DNA of 64,000 nucleotides from Diadema setosum (lineage: Eukaryota; Echinodermata; Echinoidea; Diadematoida; Diadematidae), in NCBI RefSeq assembly GCF_964275005.1, contig NW_027307670.1:161424-225423 (forward strand). Reading direction: 5' to 3'. Below are positions 13,648-24,016 of the stretch, one piece after another. Positions within the stretch are counted from its first letter, which is position 1. Every line of letters starts with the position of its first letter. The position numbers were made by a program, and so were the translations under genes. Under the pieces are notes generated by a model. It saw only the letters and a list, made by a program, of their open reading frames with translations, was not told the origin of the DNA and ran no database searches.

Positions 13648-16600
13648 ACCTTGTCTAATTATCATACTGGAAAGATAACATTTTGAAATTAGTAATCAGG
13701 AAAATGAAAGTTTATGCCTTAGAAACTAAGAATGAGTCTGCCGTGTATTACAAGAAAAAGCTATAATACTTTTTTTCATTACTCGGAATCATTATCATGT
13801 GAAATTTTGAATTCATCCTCGTTCAACATGGATTTTTTTTTTTCTTTTCATCAGTCAGTTGTCGGAAGCATTTTTTTTTTTTTTTTTTTTTTTTGCTCCC
13901 GGCAACGCACATAAGTGTATGATGGGTCACAGTCTGATTGATCCGACTTGTATTGGTCGCCTATCAGGTCAATGTTAGAAATGTCGGGCATGATCCGACG
14001 AGGCAAGATCGTCCGATGAGGATCACACGAGCAATGCCTAACACTGACCTGATAGTCGACAGAATCGGATTCATCAGACTGCGATCCGATAGACTTTGGT
14101 GAGTGGCCGGGGAAGCAACATACTTTGCTTCCGACGAGTAACCGATGAGAATAAAATCTCTGTGTTTTCGTGTTCAACGTTCTAGCTGAATATGTCAAGA
14201 GTAGGATCGAAGTATTTAGGTGTCCATAAAATATGTATTGCAGAGGGAACTAGCTTGTATACAGTTACTGAGTATGGCCTTGGCTATGCAATTGTGTACT
14301 CTTATCTTTTGAAGAGGGGTATTTTAGGTGCCGAAACTAGTCCCACACATGTATTTCATAACTATGTTTACTTCTTATTCAGTGTTAACCATGTTTCTGA
14401 GCCCAAATAATGAATTAAAAAAAAAAATAAGAGCGCCCTCATGCGGCGCCGTATTATGACAGGTAATTCCTGAGCGGCTGCCAGCTACAAAATAGACGTG
14501 TTGTGTCGCGGAAAATCGGCTCTAACACAGAAAGTGACAAAAGGTGGCAGACAAATCTGGTATCAGCTTAAAGCTGAAAATGTGGTGGTAATAGAATAAT
14601 CCAAGTTTGAAATCCGTGGAAATCTGAACTTTTTATTTGGCATGTGCGACCGCTATCAAAGGTAGATGTGCAAGACACCTTTTTTGTTAGTAGTGCATAA
14701 TGAGTTGCCATAGCAACAGCAATTTTTTTTTAAATCTTACAAAATCTTGTGGATTGAACTCCTCTCTCATATTTTTTTTTTGAGCAATTGACCCGAAATT
14801 TGGCATGTGTGACCGCCATAAAAGGTAGATGTGCAAGACACCTTTTATTAGTTAGTATCGCATAATGCGTTTCCATGGCAATGGCATATTTTCATTGAAA
14901 AATTGAAGATTTAGCTACTCTAATTTTTTTGAGCAATAAATCCTAAAATTGGCATTTGTGACTGTTAACAAAGGAAGATGTGCAAGACACCTTATTTTAA
15001 AGTATTTCCTATGTTGCCATCGTAACACTAATCTTTACAAAAAATCTTATAAGATATTGTGGATAGATCTGCATGTTTTGTGTCAAAGTAATTTAAATAA
15101 AATTTGGATTTTGCAATCAATCTATTGTTTTAGATTCGCAGAATGCCTTTTTATGCCTCCGCCAACGAAGTGGCCGGAGGCATTATGTTTTCGGGTCGTC
15201 CGTTCGTCCGTACGTCCGTCCGTACGTTCGTCCCGTTTTTTTTTTTTTTTTGTCGATATCTTAAGAACCGTGTGGTGGTTTTACATCAAACTTTGTACGA
15301 GGGTATATCCTGGGGGGATAATACTTTGTTTGGATTTTAGGGTCATGGGGTCAAAGGTCAAAGGTCACAGGTTATTTTGTAAAAAAAAAGTTGAAAATTC
15401 ATGTTTTTCTCCATATCTCACAAATGGTTCAAGGTATCTTCATTGAACTTAGTATATATGCTTGTTCCAATGGGCAGTGATTATCTAGGGAAGTTGGGGG
15501 TCATGGTTCAAAGGTCAGGGGGTCAAAATTCAAGGTCAACTCCTCAAAATATCACTACTTTTCTTATTTTTATGCAGTGCCTGAAGGTTTTTTTTTTTTA
15601 ACTTGATGTATGTATGTATTACCCAATATATATTCTGTGGGAAGTTTCTTGCCAAAAGGTCAAAGGTCAAGTGAAATGCTGAATTGCACTTTTTACTCCA
15701 TATTTCAAAAGTAACTCAAGGTATCATCATGAAACTTACATATTTATGCATGTTCAACCTAACAGTGATTCTCTTTGGAACTGTGAGGTCAAAGGTCAAA
15801 GGCCAGGTTTAGATAATGCTATTTTCCCATTTGATACTGAAATTATACTTTTTCTCAATACCTCGAAAATTACTCAATGCATAAACTTATAAGAGGATCA
15901 AAAGTCAAGTAAAAATCATCAGTTCCCCAAATACCTGCACTCTGACATTTTAATCATTCATCCAATTGAGCCTAGTTCTAGGAAAGTGAACATTCAGCAC
16001 ATTTGTGGCAAACCTGTCATTTTAATATTTTGCCAATTGTGTGAAACTGTCATCACACATTGTCAAGACATTGTACTATAGACCTATTAGGAGAACCATG
16101 CATTATGGCGGAGGCATATCAGTCGCCGTAGCGATATATCTAGTTTAGTGAATAAATCTGTTGCCATGGCAACAGCAGTTTCTCATTATACTAATCATAC
16201 CAAAAAAAAATGTGGAATGATCCCTAAGTTTTTTAGTATTTGACTTTAATTTTGCCGCAAGTGTCCTCTACAGTATGAAGACTACAGAACACATCTTCTG
16301 TCATTGTTGAAAAATGTGTTTATATGGTAACAGCATTTCTTTTACTAAAAAGAATACAAAAATAATGTCGATTCAGCTAAGACCCTCAGTCTTTGAGCAA
16401 ATGGCTTGGAATTTTGTATATGTGACCACTATGGTAGTTAAATGTGCAAACTTAATTTGTCGTCTTTGTTGAATTATGTGTTATCATAGTAACAGCATAT
16501 TCTGCATGAAAATCATACAAAAATACTGTTGATTAGATTATCTCCCCTAGTCTGTAAGCATTTGGCTTAAAACTTTGCGCATGTGACCGCTATATAGTAC

Positions 16601-18758
16601 GTAGATGTAGAAACTTAATCTTTCGTCATTGTTAAACTCTGCATTGCCATGGTAACAGCTTATTTGAATGAAGAGCATAAAAAATTACTGTTGATTCAGC
16701 TAACTCGAACAGTCATTTGGCATTCAGCTTGAAATTTGGTACATGTGACTGCTATAGTACATAGATATGCAATCTTATTCTTTCGTCATTGTTGAATAAT
16801 GAGTTGCCATAGTAACATCATTTTCTGCAACAAAAATCATACAGAAATACTGTGGATTCAGTTAGCTCCATCAGTCTTTAAGCATTTGGCTTGAAATTTG
16901 GCACATGTGACAACTGTTTTACCTAGATGTCCAAAATTTATCTTTTGTCGTTGTTTTAATGTTTGTCACGGTCACAACATAATTTTGATAAAAAAATATG
17001 CATTATGAATCCAGCTAACTCAGCTTTTGAGAATTTGACCTGAAATTCAACACTTGTGATGACTTTGAAATATAGTTGCGCAAACGTCATTTTCGTTATT
17101 GTCAAACATGGTGTTGCCATGGTAACAGGATTTTTATTAAAAATAATAAAAATTGCCGATTTACATATCTTACTCCCTCATGTTTTGAGCACCTGATTTG
17201 AGATATGGTACAAGTGACTATCAGTGACCAAAATAAAGAATTATTAATTGTTGAACAATACATTGCCATGGATTCTTTTTTTTCCCCCTCAATAGAAATC
17301 ATACAAAGTGATTGCTGGTTAAGCTAACCCCTCTCAGTGTCAGATGGGATTAATAATCAAATTGGGTGATAGTTCTACTTTATCTGATTACATTGTTCAT
17401 ACAGATTCTCATGGGACACCAACAAAGACGACATTCTCTTGAAAGAAGTCATCCTCATCCGTCCGTTTCAATTTCGTAAGAAGACGGTGGAGCGCGGCAG
17501 AGCATGGCAACAGGTCGCAGAGGCCTTGCAGAAGATGGGATTGAAAGTTAATCAACGGGCAGTGAGAGATAGAATGAAGGTGCTCATGGACGCCGTGAAA
17601 GGAAGAAACAACGTTGAAAAAGCAGCAAGTGGTATCGCTCCCAACGATACAGAGGAGGAAAAGCATCGTCATGAGGTCATTGAAGAACTGATTCAAGAAG
17701 AAGAAGATGTGGAATTGGCCCCTAGAGACATGCATCATAACTGAATACCTCAACTTTTCTCGCTTGTATTTATGGCATTGATGTAATATCTAAAAATTCA
17801 TTAAATGATAATTTATGAATAAGAGGAAAAGGTAAATATGATTATTGTGCATCGTCGAAGGGAAACCAAATAAGACGAATAACATTATCAACAAGATTTT
17901 AATTTAAGTCATCTTTTGCTTTATGATGCACGTTTGCCATTTTCTAATTTGAATTGATAATGTTTCTTTCCTTGGAAGAGTCTCGAAAATATTTCAGCAT
18001 GTTTATGCAACATTTATTGATCGTTTCACCAAAAAAAAAAAAAGAAAAAAAAAATACAACCATGGGGCTTGGCTATTTGTTCAATGCTCATAGTGTCACT
18101 GCCGGCAATCAGGGACAGCCGGGTAGTAGTGTCGCTGCCCTTAAAGCAGTTGATGAGAGGCTCGTGTCCCACTTGTTCCTTTTTTTTTTTCACGACATGT
18201 GTGTTAGTATCAAGATCAGCCCTTGATGTGTTAACAAACCTCAATTGTTAAGGGAGACGAATTGAAGAACATCACACCTGAATGATAAGAAAATCGTTTC
18301 CGCTCACAAGTTTACTTTTTCTCTTGAAATAATCACTCTCAGAATACAAGTTGAAGTTATGATGTACAATACATACATTTTGTTTATTTGTCATAAAATT
18401 CTTGATTAGGCAACAAGGAGAAGGTAGCACAACACCGAAAAAAGGAAGAAACACTGGCTCAGAAACCCTCACTTACCTAAACACTAAACTGGAGATGGAT
18501 AGAGAAATGAGAAAACAGGAATTCGAGAAAAGAGCAGAAGAAGCGGAGAGGCAGCGGGTAGCGGAAGAGAGGAGGAGAGAAGAAGAGAGAGCCAGAGACC
18601 GTCGATTCGAATTGATGCATGAACATATGATGCAGCAACAACAACAAATGCAGCAACAGCTAGTTCTGCACCAGCAGCAAGCTCAACAACAAAATCAACA
18701 AATGCAAATGATGGTGATGGCCCTTGTCAAGGCACTTGAAAACAAAAATGACAAGTGA
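10753..18758 (+). CDS. Myb/SANT-like DNA-binding protein of Harbinger type, multi-exon
   Basis: Proposed exons: 10753-10797 (15 codons, donor ATT|GTAAGA), 12488-12546 (acceptor TGTACAG, donor CG|GTAAGC), 17405 to at most 17744 (acceptor CATACAG) and 18410-18758 (acceptor GATTAG). Phases agree across the first two introns: phase 0, then CG|A forming Arg. Exon 3 holds a trihelix Myb/SANT-like domain (FSWDTNKDDILLKEV, then ERGRAWQQVAEAL and NQRAVRDRMKVLMD, then KAASGI). This is the pattern of Myb-like partners of Harbinger transposases, which bind DNA and escort the nuclease. Exon 4 encodes a charged coiled coil (REMRKQEFEKRAEEAERQR) and a Gln-rich tail, ending at 18758. No donor in exon 3 fits exon 4 in phase, so a small exon or a defect is likely there. 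Exon 1 overlaps the start of the minus-strand nuclease and is the least certain part. Confidence 0.65.
10798..12487 (+). other. Intron 1 of the Myb-like gene (proposed)
   Basis: AT-rich DNA holding a G run (11045-11053) and a long poly-T (12005-12031). No coding potential was seen; minus-strand frames here are short and low in complexity. Confidence 0.45.
13602..13644. repeat. Poly-A run
   Basis: About 43 consecutive A residues, interpretable as the tail of a retroposed copy or a simple repeat. Confidence 0.9.
14600..17385. repeat. X-box monomer array, copy 1
   Basis: Diverged monomers of about 150 bp, each with the ordered blocks GGCACATGTGACC, AGATGTGCAA, GTTGCCATGGTAAC and TGTGGATTCAGCTAACTC. 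The GTTRCC-AT-GGYAAC block is the best preserved. The copy ends with GTGATAGTTCTACTTT, the same tail as the copies ending near 22627 and 26979. It is split at about 15152-16130 by a different element. Confidence 0.8.
15152..16130. mobile_element. GGAGGCAT element with GGTCAAAGGTCA repeats
   Basis: The left end reads TATGCCTCCGCCAACGAAG and folds on itself (GGCCGGAGGCATTATG). The right end CATTATGGCGGAGGCATA is the inverted counterpart. Next to the left end lies a (CCGT/CCGTA) run, then repeated GGTCAAAGGTCA blocks near 15348-15366, 15655-15668 and 15785-15805, each followed by sentences such as CATATCTCACAAATGG. Elements with this design are frequent in marine invertebrate genomes (from memory). 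It interrupts the X-box array and is non-coding. Confidence 0.65.
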
Positions 18759-18786
18759 AGAGCTGAATGTTGCAGCTGATTGAAAT

Positions 18787-19070
18787 TATCATGGCTTTAT
18801 CCGGCTTTAGGGTAAACAAAAAAAAAATCATGAGGAACTTGAGATTTGAACTGTTATGGCTTTATCCGGCTTTAGGATAAACAAAAAAAAAAAAAAATCT
18901 TGAGGAACTTGAGATTTTAACTCTTATGGCTTTATCCGGCTTTAGGATAAACCAAAAAAAAAAAAAAGAAGAATTTTTGAGGAACTTGAGATTTTAACTC
19001 TCATTGCTTTATTCGGCTTTAGGATTAAAAAAAAAAAACGCACGAGGAACTTGATATTTGAACTCTTATA
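18787..19070 (+). repeat. Tandem repeat, ~65-76 bp, four copies
   Basis: Four copies of GGCTTTATCCGGCTTTAGG followed by TAAAC, an A run and TGAGGAACTTGAGAT, starting near 18791, 18856, 18926 and 19002. Spacing grows with the length of the A run. The array starts 30 bases after the stop codon of the Myb-like gene, so it probably lies in its 3' UTR. Confidence 0.85.
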
Positions 19071-19980
19071 AATAATTTATTGATTGAAATAATACATTTT
19101 GCACGGTGATTTATTCTGTTTATTTCTTCATATATAAAATTCATTCTTCATCCGTAATACTTGCTTTATTTCGAATTAAACATTACACTCCCTTACAACA
19201 AACGTAGTTATAAAGTCATTTCAAAACAAAGTAAAAAAAAAAGAAAGAAAAGGTCCCAAAGTTTTCAATCCAGCCTCTCTGGTGTAAAACTAGCTTAAAA
19301 AAAAAATAAATAAATAAAAAATCTCTTTTAGCCAAAATTTCGTTCATCAAAAAGTGAATAATAATAATAAGAAGAGAATACCCATAAACCTTTGAATTAC
19401 CATTCGGATATCGTTTACGAATGTATTCAAAATCAAGTTTATTCGTTGATAATAAGTATTTCAAACATTACCATATGCATAAAATGCATTAAGTGTGATT
19501 GGAATATGAAACTTTACCCTGTGCGTGAAATTTATCTTTATTACTCAATAAAAAGGTTATCCTGATAATTGTAATTGCGTTAGCAATCATACTGGTTATA
19601 TTGTAATACAAAGTAGTGTAAATGATAGCGTAGATTGCTTCAACAGTTTGATTTTTTTTTCCTTGCATTTATTCCAAATGCATGATCCTTGTTTGTGCAA
19701 ATGCCTTAATCGTAAATACTACCTCTTTTCCTTTATTTTTATCACTGCTAATCCTCAACTCATAAGGGTTCGGTCTTAGAATTTACATTTGTATCAATTT
19801 ATATTGGTTTGATTACACTTACAAGGCTACATGGACATGTGACTACACGAAATTAAACCTTCTGTATCTTATATGTGTATATGTATGTGTATACATGTGT
19901 GTGTGAGTATGTATTTACAATATATATTTATTTATACAGACATTTATTTGCTCGTAGTATTGGCATTACTGGAAATAGCA
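19071..19980. other. 3' flank of the Myb-like gene
   Basis: AT-rich DNA with AATAAA near 19547 that could be a late polyadenylation signal. No gene or recognised repeat. Confidence 0.4.
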
Positions 19981-19984
19981 ATAA

Positions 19985-22815
19985 TAATGTCACATTATAG
20001 AGGAATGCCTTCAGTAACTGATCAGTGGGAATCAGTGGGAATGCTGGAGATGATTGCTCCAATCCTTGTGGGATTAAGAGTACATTATATGTCTATTGTT
20101 GTGTGAAAATTGTTATCAACCCACACGTAGTGTGTGTGTGGGGGGGGGGTATGTAGGAATCACTCTGAAGTCGGGTGGCCGGTCGGTCGGTCCGTTGCAA
20201 AATTTTGTGGATCGAACTCCTCTCTCATTTTCTTAGCAATTGACCCCAAATTTGGCATGTGTGACCGCTATCAAAGGTAGATGTGCAAGACACCTTTTTC
20301 GTTAGTGTCGCTTAATGCGTTGCTATGGCAACGGCATATTTTCATAAAAACTTATGGATCGGACTACTCTTTCATTTTTTGAGCAATTGACCACAAATTT
20401 AACATTTGTGACCACTATCAAAGGAAGATGTGCAAGACACATTTTTCGTTAGTATTGCATAATGAGTTGCCATGGCAACGGCAAATTTAAAAGAAAATCT
20501 TAGAAAATGTTGTGGATTTAACTCCTCTCCCATTTTTTTTGAGCAGTTGACCCCAAATTTGGCATGTGTGGCCGCTATAAAAGGTAGCTGTGCAAGACAC
20601 CTTTTTCGTTAGTAACGCATAATGCGTTGCCATGGCAACAGCATGTTTTCATAAAATCTTGTGGATCGAACTACTTCTTCATATTTTGAGGAATTAAGTT
20701 GAAATTTGGCATGTTTTAATGCTATCACAGGCAGATATTCAAGACACCTTTTTCATGAATATTTCATAATGCGTTGCCATGGCAACGGCAGATTTTCATA
20801 ACATTCCTATAAAATGTGGATTAAACTACCCTAAGTTTTGTAGCAATTCAATTTGAATTTGGGATATGCGTCAATGTAATGTATAGTTGTGCTAAATACA
20901 TTTGATGTATGTGTTAAAACCATGGCCATGGCAACAGCAGGTTTTTTTTTTAACAATCATAAATAAATATTTGGATTAACCTAACTCATTCAGTTTTTAA
21001 GCATTTGACTTGAAAATTGGCACATGTGACCACTATGGTACGTAGATGTACATACTTACTCTTTCATCATTGTTGATCAATTATTTGCCATGGTAACAGC
21101 AAAGTTTGAATGAAAATCATACGGAAGTATTGTGGATTCAGTTAACTCCCTCAGTCTTAGAGTATTTGACTTGAAATTTGGCACACATGACCACTACAGT
21201 ATATAGATGTGCAACCTTAATCTTTGGTCAGTGGTGAATAATGCGTTGCCATAGTAACAGTTTTTTTTTCAACAAAAAGCATACAAAAATATTGCAGATT
21301 CTGCTAACTACCTTACTCTTTGAGCATTTAGCTTGAAATTTGACACACATGACCTCTATGGTATGTAGATGTGTAAACGTAATCTTTCATAAGTGGTGAT
21401 CAATGGGTTGCCATGATGGTAATGGCATATTTCGAATCAAAATCATGCAAAAATGTTGTGGATTCAGTTAACTCCCTCAGTCTTTGAGCCTTTTGCATGA
21501 AATTTGGCACATATGACCACCATTGCGTATAGATGTGCAAACTTGATCTTTTATCAGTGGTGAACAATGTGTCGCCATGGTAACAGCATCTTTTCACTGA
21601 AATCCATACAAAAATATTGTGGATTCAGGTAACTACCTCAGTCTTTGAGCATTTAGCTTGAAATTTGGCACATGTGACCACCATAGCTTATAGATGTGCA
21701 AACCTAATCTGTCATTAGTGTTGAACAATTTGTTGCCATGGTAACATTTTTTCATCAAAAAAAAATGTATAGATATTGTGGATTCAGCTAGCTCCCTCTG
21801 TCTTTGAGCAATTAGCTAGAAATTTGGCACACCTGACCACTATGATACGCAGATGTGCTAACTTAACCTTTTGTTTTTGTTGATCAATGCGTTTCCATGG
21901 TAACAGCATATTTTGAATGAAAATCATTCGCAAATATTGTGGATTCAAGTAACTCCCTCAGTCTTTGAGCATTTAGCTTGAAATTTGGCACATGCAACCG
22001 CTATAGTTCAGAGATATGCAAACTTCATATTTCATCATTGTTGAACAATATGTTGCCATGGTAACATTGCATTTCGAATGAAAATCATACAAACATTTCG
22101 ATTCTCCTAACTCTCTCTGTTTTAGAGCATTTTTGTTTCAAATTTGGCACATGTTGCCTCTTTGTACATTACCTAGATGTGCAAAAAATCTTTTGTCAGT
22201 GTTGAAAATGTGTTGCCATTGTAATAGTATAATTTGAATGAAAATTATACACATATTGTGAATTAAACTGAGCCTCTCAGCCTTTTAGCATTTGGCTTGA
22301 TATTTGGCACATGTGACGGCTATGATATACATATATATATATATATAGTTGAGCAAACTTCATTTTTTCTTAATATCGAAGATTTTGTTGCCATGGTAAC
22401 ACAATTTTTAATGAAAGATATTGTCAGTTTATTTATCTTGCTCACTGAGTTTTTGAGAACTTGACTTGGAATGTGGGACATTTCACTAACAGTGAGCAAT
22501 ACATTTATTCACCGTTGAACAGTGCATTGCCATGGTAATTCAAAAAAAAAAATAATCCTGGTTGAGTTAATTCCCTCAGTTGTGGGTGGGGGTATATCAA
22601 TCACAATGAGTGATAGTTCTAGTTTGCCTCATAATGGTCTCATATTCAAGTAATGTGCTGGTTAATGTTTCCAGGTTAGCATGCCTGTACAGTGACGGGG
22701 CATTAAACTGCACATTACTTGAATAGATATATAATGTACTCTTAAATGAATCCAACCAGGATTGGAACAATCATCCCCCGGCATTCCTTCTGATTCCCAC
22801 TGATCAGTTACTAGC
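19985..22815. mobile_element. TIR element carrying X-box array copy 2
   Basis: The left arm (about 20005-20100: AGTAACTGATCAGTGGGAAT, then GATGATTG, TCCAATCCT and TAAGAGTACATTATAT) reappears inverted at about 22720-22815. Inside the right arm is a hairpin with perfect 15-bp arms: ATTCAAGTAATGTGC (22644-22658) and its complement (22710-22724). The X-box array occupies the interior. Inferred to be a non-autonomous TIR element that captured or surrounds the array. Confidence 0.6.
20118..22627. repeat. X-box monomer array, copy 2
   Basis: It begins with CCCACACGTAGTGTGTG and GGAATCACTC, then a GGTCGGTCGGTCCG run. About sixteen monomers of 145-160 bp follow, ending at GAGTGATAGTTCTAGTTTG. GTTGCCATGGCAAC or a one- to two-base variant occurs in nearly every monomer (20463, 20625, 20772, 21731, 22042, 22388 and others). 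Order and end sequences match copy 3, so the whole array moves or duplicates as one unit rather than as loose satellite monomers. Confidence 0.85.
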
Positions 22816-22837
22816 CGTCCCATTTAAATGCCAATTG

Positions 22838-22839
<2 letters not shown>

Positions 22840-22874
<35 letters not shown>

Positions 22875-23003
22875 CATATATATTTATATATATAACATAT
22901 ATATATATATAACATATATATATATATAACATATATATATATATATATATATATATAACATATATATAACATATAGATATATAACATATATATATATATA
23001 TTT
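22840..23003. repeat. (AT)n-rich microsatellite
   Basis: ATATAT runs interrupted by AACATAT. The 138- and 80-residue frames read from it (Ile-Tyr repeats) are artefacts. Confidence 0.95.
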
Positions 23004-23253
23004 GCAGAGTTTGTTTGCCAATACTGATAAGTCCATTTTTGCCGAATGGACATATTTGCGATGAAAGGTCAAGAAAAATAAAGAGATTAATAAGACATTT
23101 TTTGCTTCTTTTGACCATTATTTTAAAAATGAGCTTTACAAATATATGAAGTGACCAATATATCATTGAAAAGGTATCATTTTTTATTTTATGACAGAAA
23201 ACGTGTTTCAAAATACTCATAAATGGACTGAATCGGTTTTTGTGAACAAATTC
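23004..23253. mobile_element. MITE, diverged copy of the 57.7-kb MITE
   Basis: The ends are GCAGAGTTTGTTTGCCAATA and the inverted TCGGTTTTTGTGAACAAATTC. The interior shares AAGGTCAAGAAAAATAAAGA and AGTGACCAATATATCATT with the 57732-57984 copy. It sits inside an AT microsatellite that continues on both sides. Confidence 0.8.
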
Positions 23254-23309
23254 AATATATATATATATATATATATGTATTATACATATATATATATATC
23301 ACATATACA

Positions 23310-24016
23310 GTATGTGCCAAAGAAATTAAAACCATTTTTCGCACTAATAACATCTAATATGACTAAACCATCTAAATGCTACTTCATAGTCTTAAAATAT
23401 ATTACCTTGACTCAATTTTGCAGAAAACCCCATTCAATTTGGTTAAGCGGTCATAGAGAAATGGGGATTATTGTAAAGCATGTCATGAGTCTGATTCTTC
23501 CAAGTTCAGCACTTCGATGCTTTTGGATATGCAAATTAATGTGTGAAAAAAATAGAACTTGGAGGGAAGAGACTTGTGACATGTTCTACTAAATTCCTCA
23601 TTTCTCTTTGACCACTGAATCAAATCGAATAGGGTTTTCTGTCAGTTGTGGGCAATGAATTATACTTTCATACCCTGAAATTGCATTTGGATTGATTCAC
23701 TATTTTCAGAACTAGGGCACCGTTGTAATTTTTTTTTTTTTTTTGGGGGGGGGGACATACGGTATAGATTTATCATATGTAAATTGTAGATTTTAATCAA
23801 AAAGTCACAAAATTGATACAAACACCATTCTTACTGACATTTTTGTCCATTGCAGCTAAAGTAATGTCTGTGATAAATAGAAGACATTGACATGTATCTT
23901 CTCCTATATTGCCCATAGCTTCCATACATTTCCATATTAACGATGAAATGGACAAAATAAATTTTCTTTAAATACAAATGTAAATTTGGGAGTGACTTTG
24001 ACAATTCCCCAGTTTT
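23310..24016. other. Unassigned stretch
   Basis: AT-rich DNA with a T/G run at 23731-23754. A 133-residue frame at 23191-23592 begins in the MITE and has no recognisable domain, so it is not called. Confidence 0.4.

Larger units (their letters stand above)
12547..17404 (+). other. Intron 2 of the Myb-like gene, filled with repeats
   Basis: A ~4.9-kb intron. It holds a partial head of the X-box repeat family near 12800-12990 (CCCACAC.TAGTG words, GAATCACTC), a 43-base A run (13602-13644), a T run (13870-13894), a Gly-poor open frame of no recognised family at 13851-14198, and the X-box element at about 14600-17385. Exon 3 begins only about 20 bases beyond that element. Confidence 0.6.

Noticed and set aside
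13851..14198. 115-residue minus-strand frame
   Set aside because: Begins in a poly-A/T run, has no domain and overlaps inverted-repeat sequence; probably random.
14949..15446. 165-residue plus-strand frame
   Set aside because: It runs across the junction of the X-box array and the GGAGGCAT element, so it is a repeat artefact.
22804..23220. 138-residue minus-strand frame
   Set aside because: Ile-Tyr repeats from an AT microsatellite joined to a MITE.
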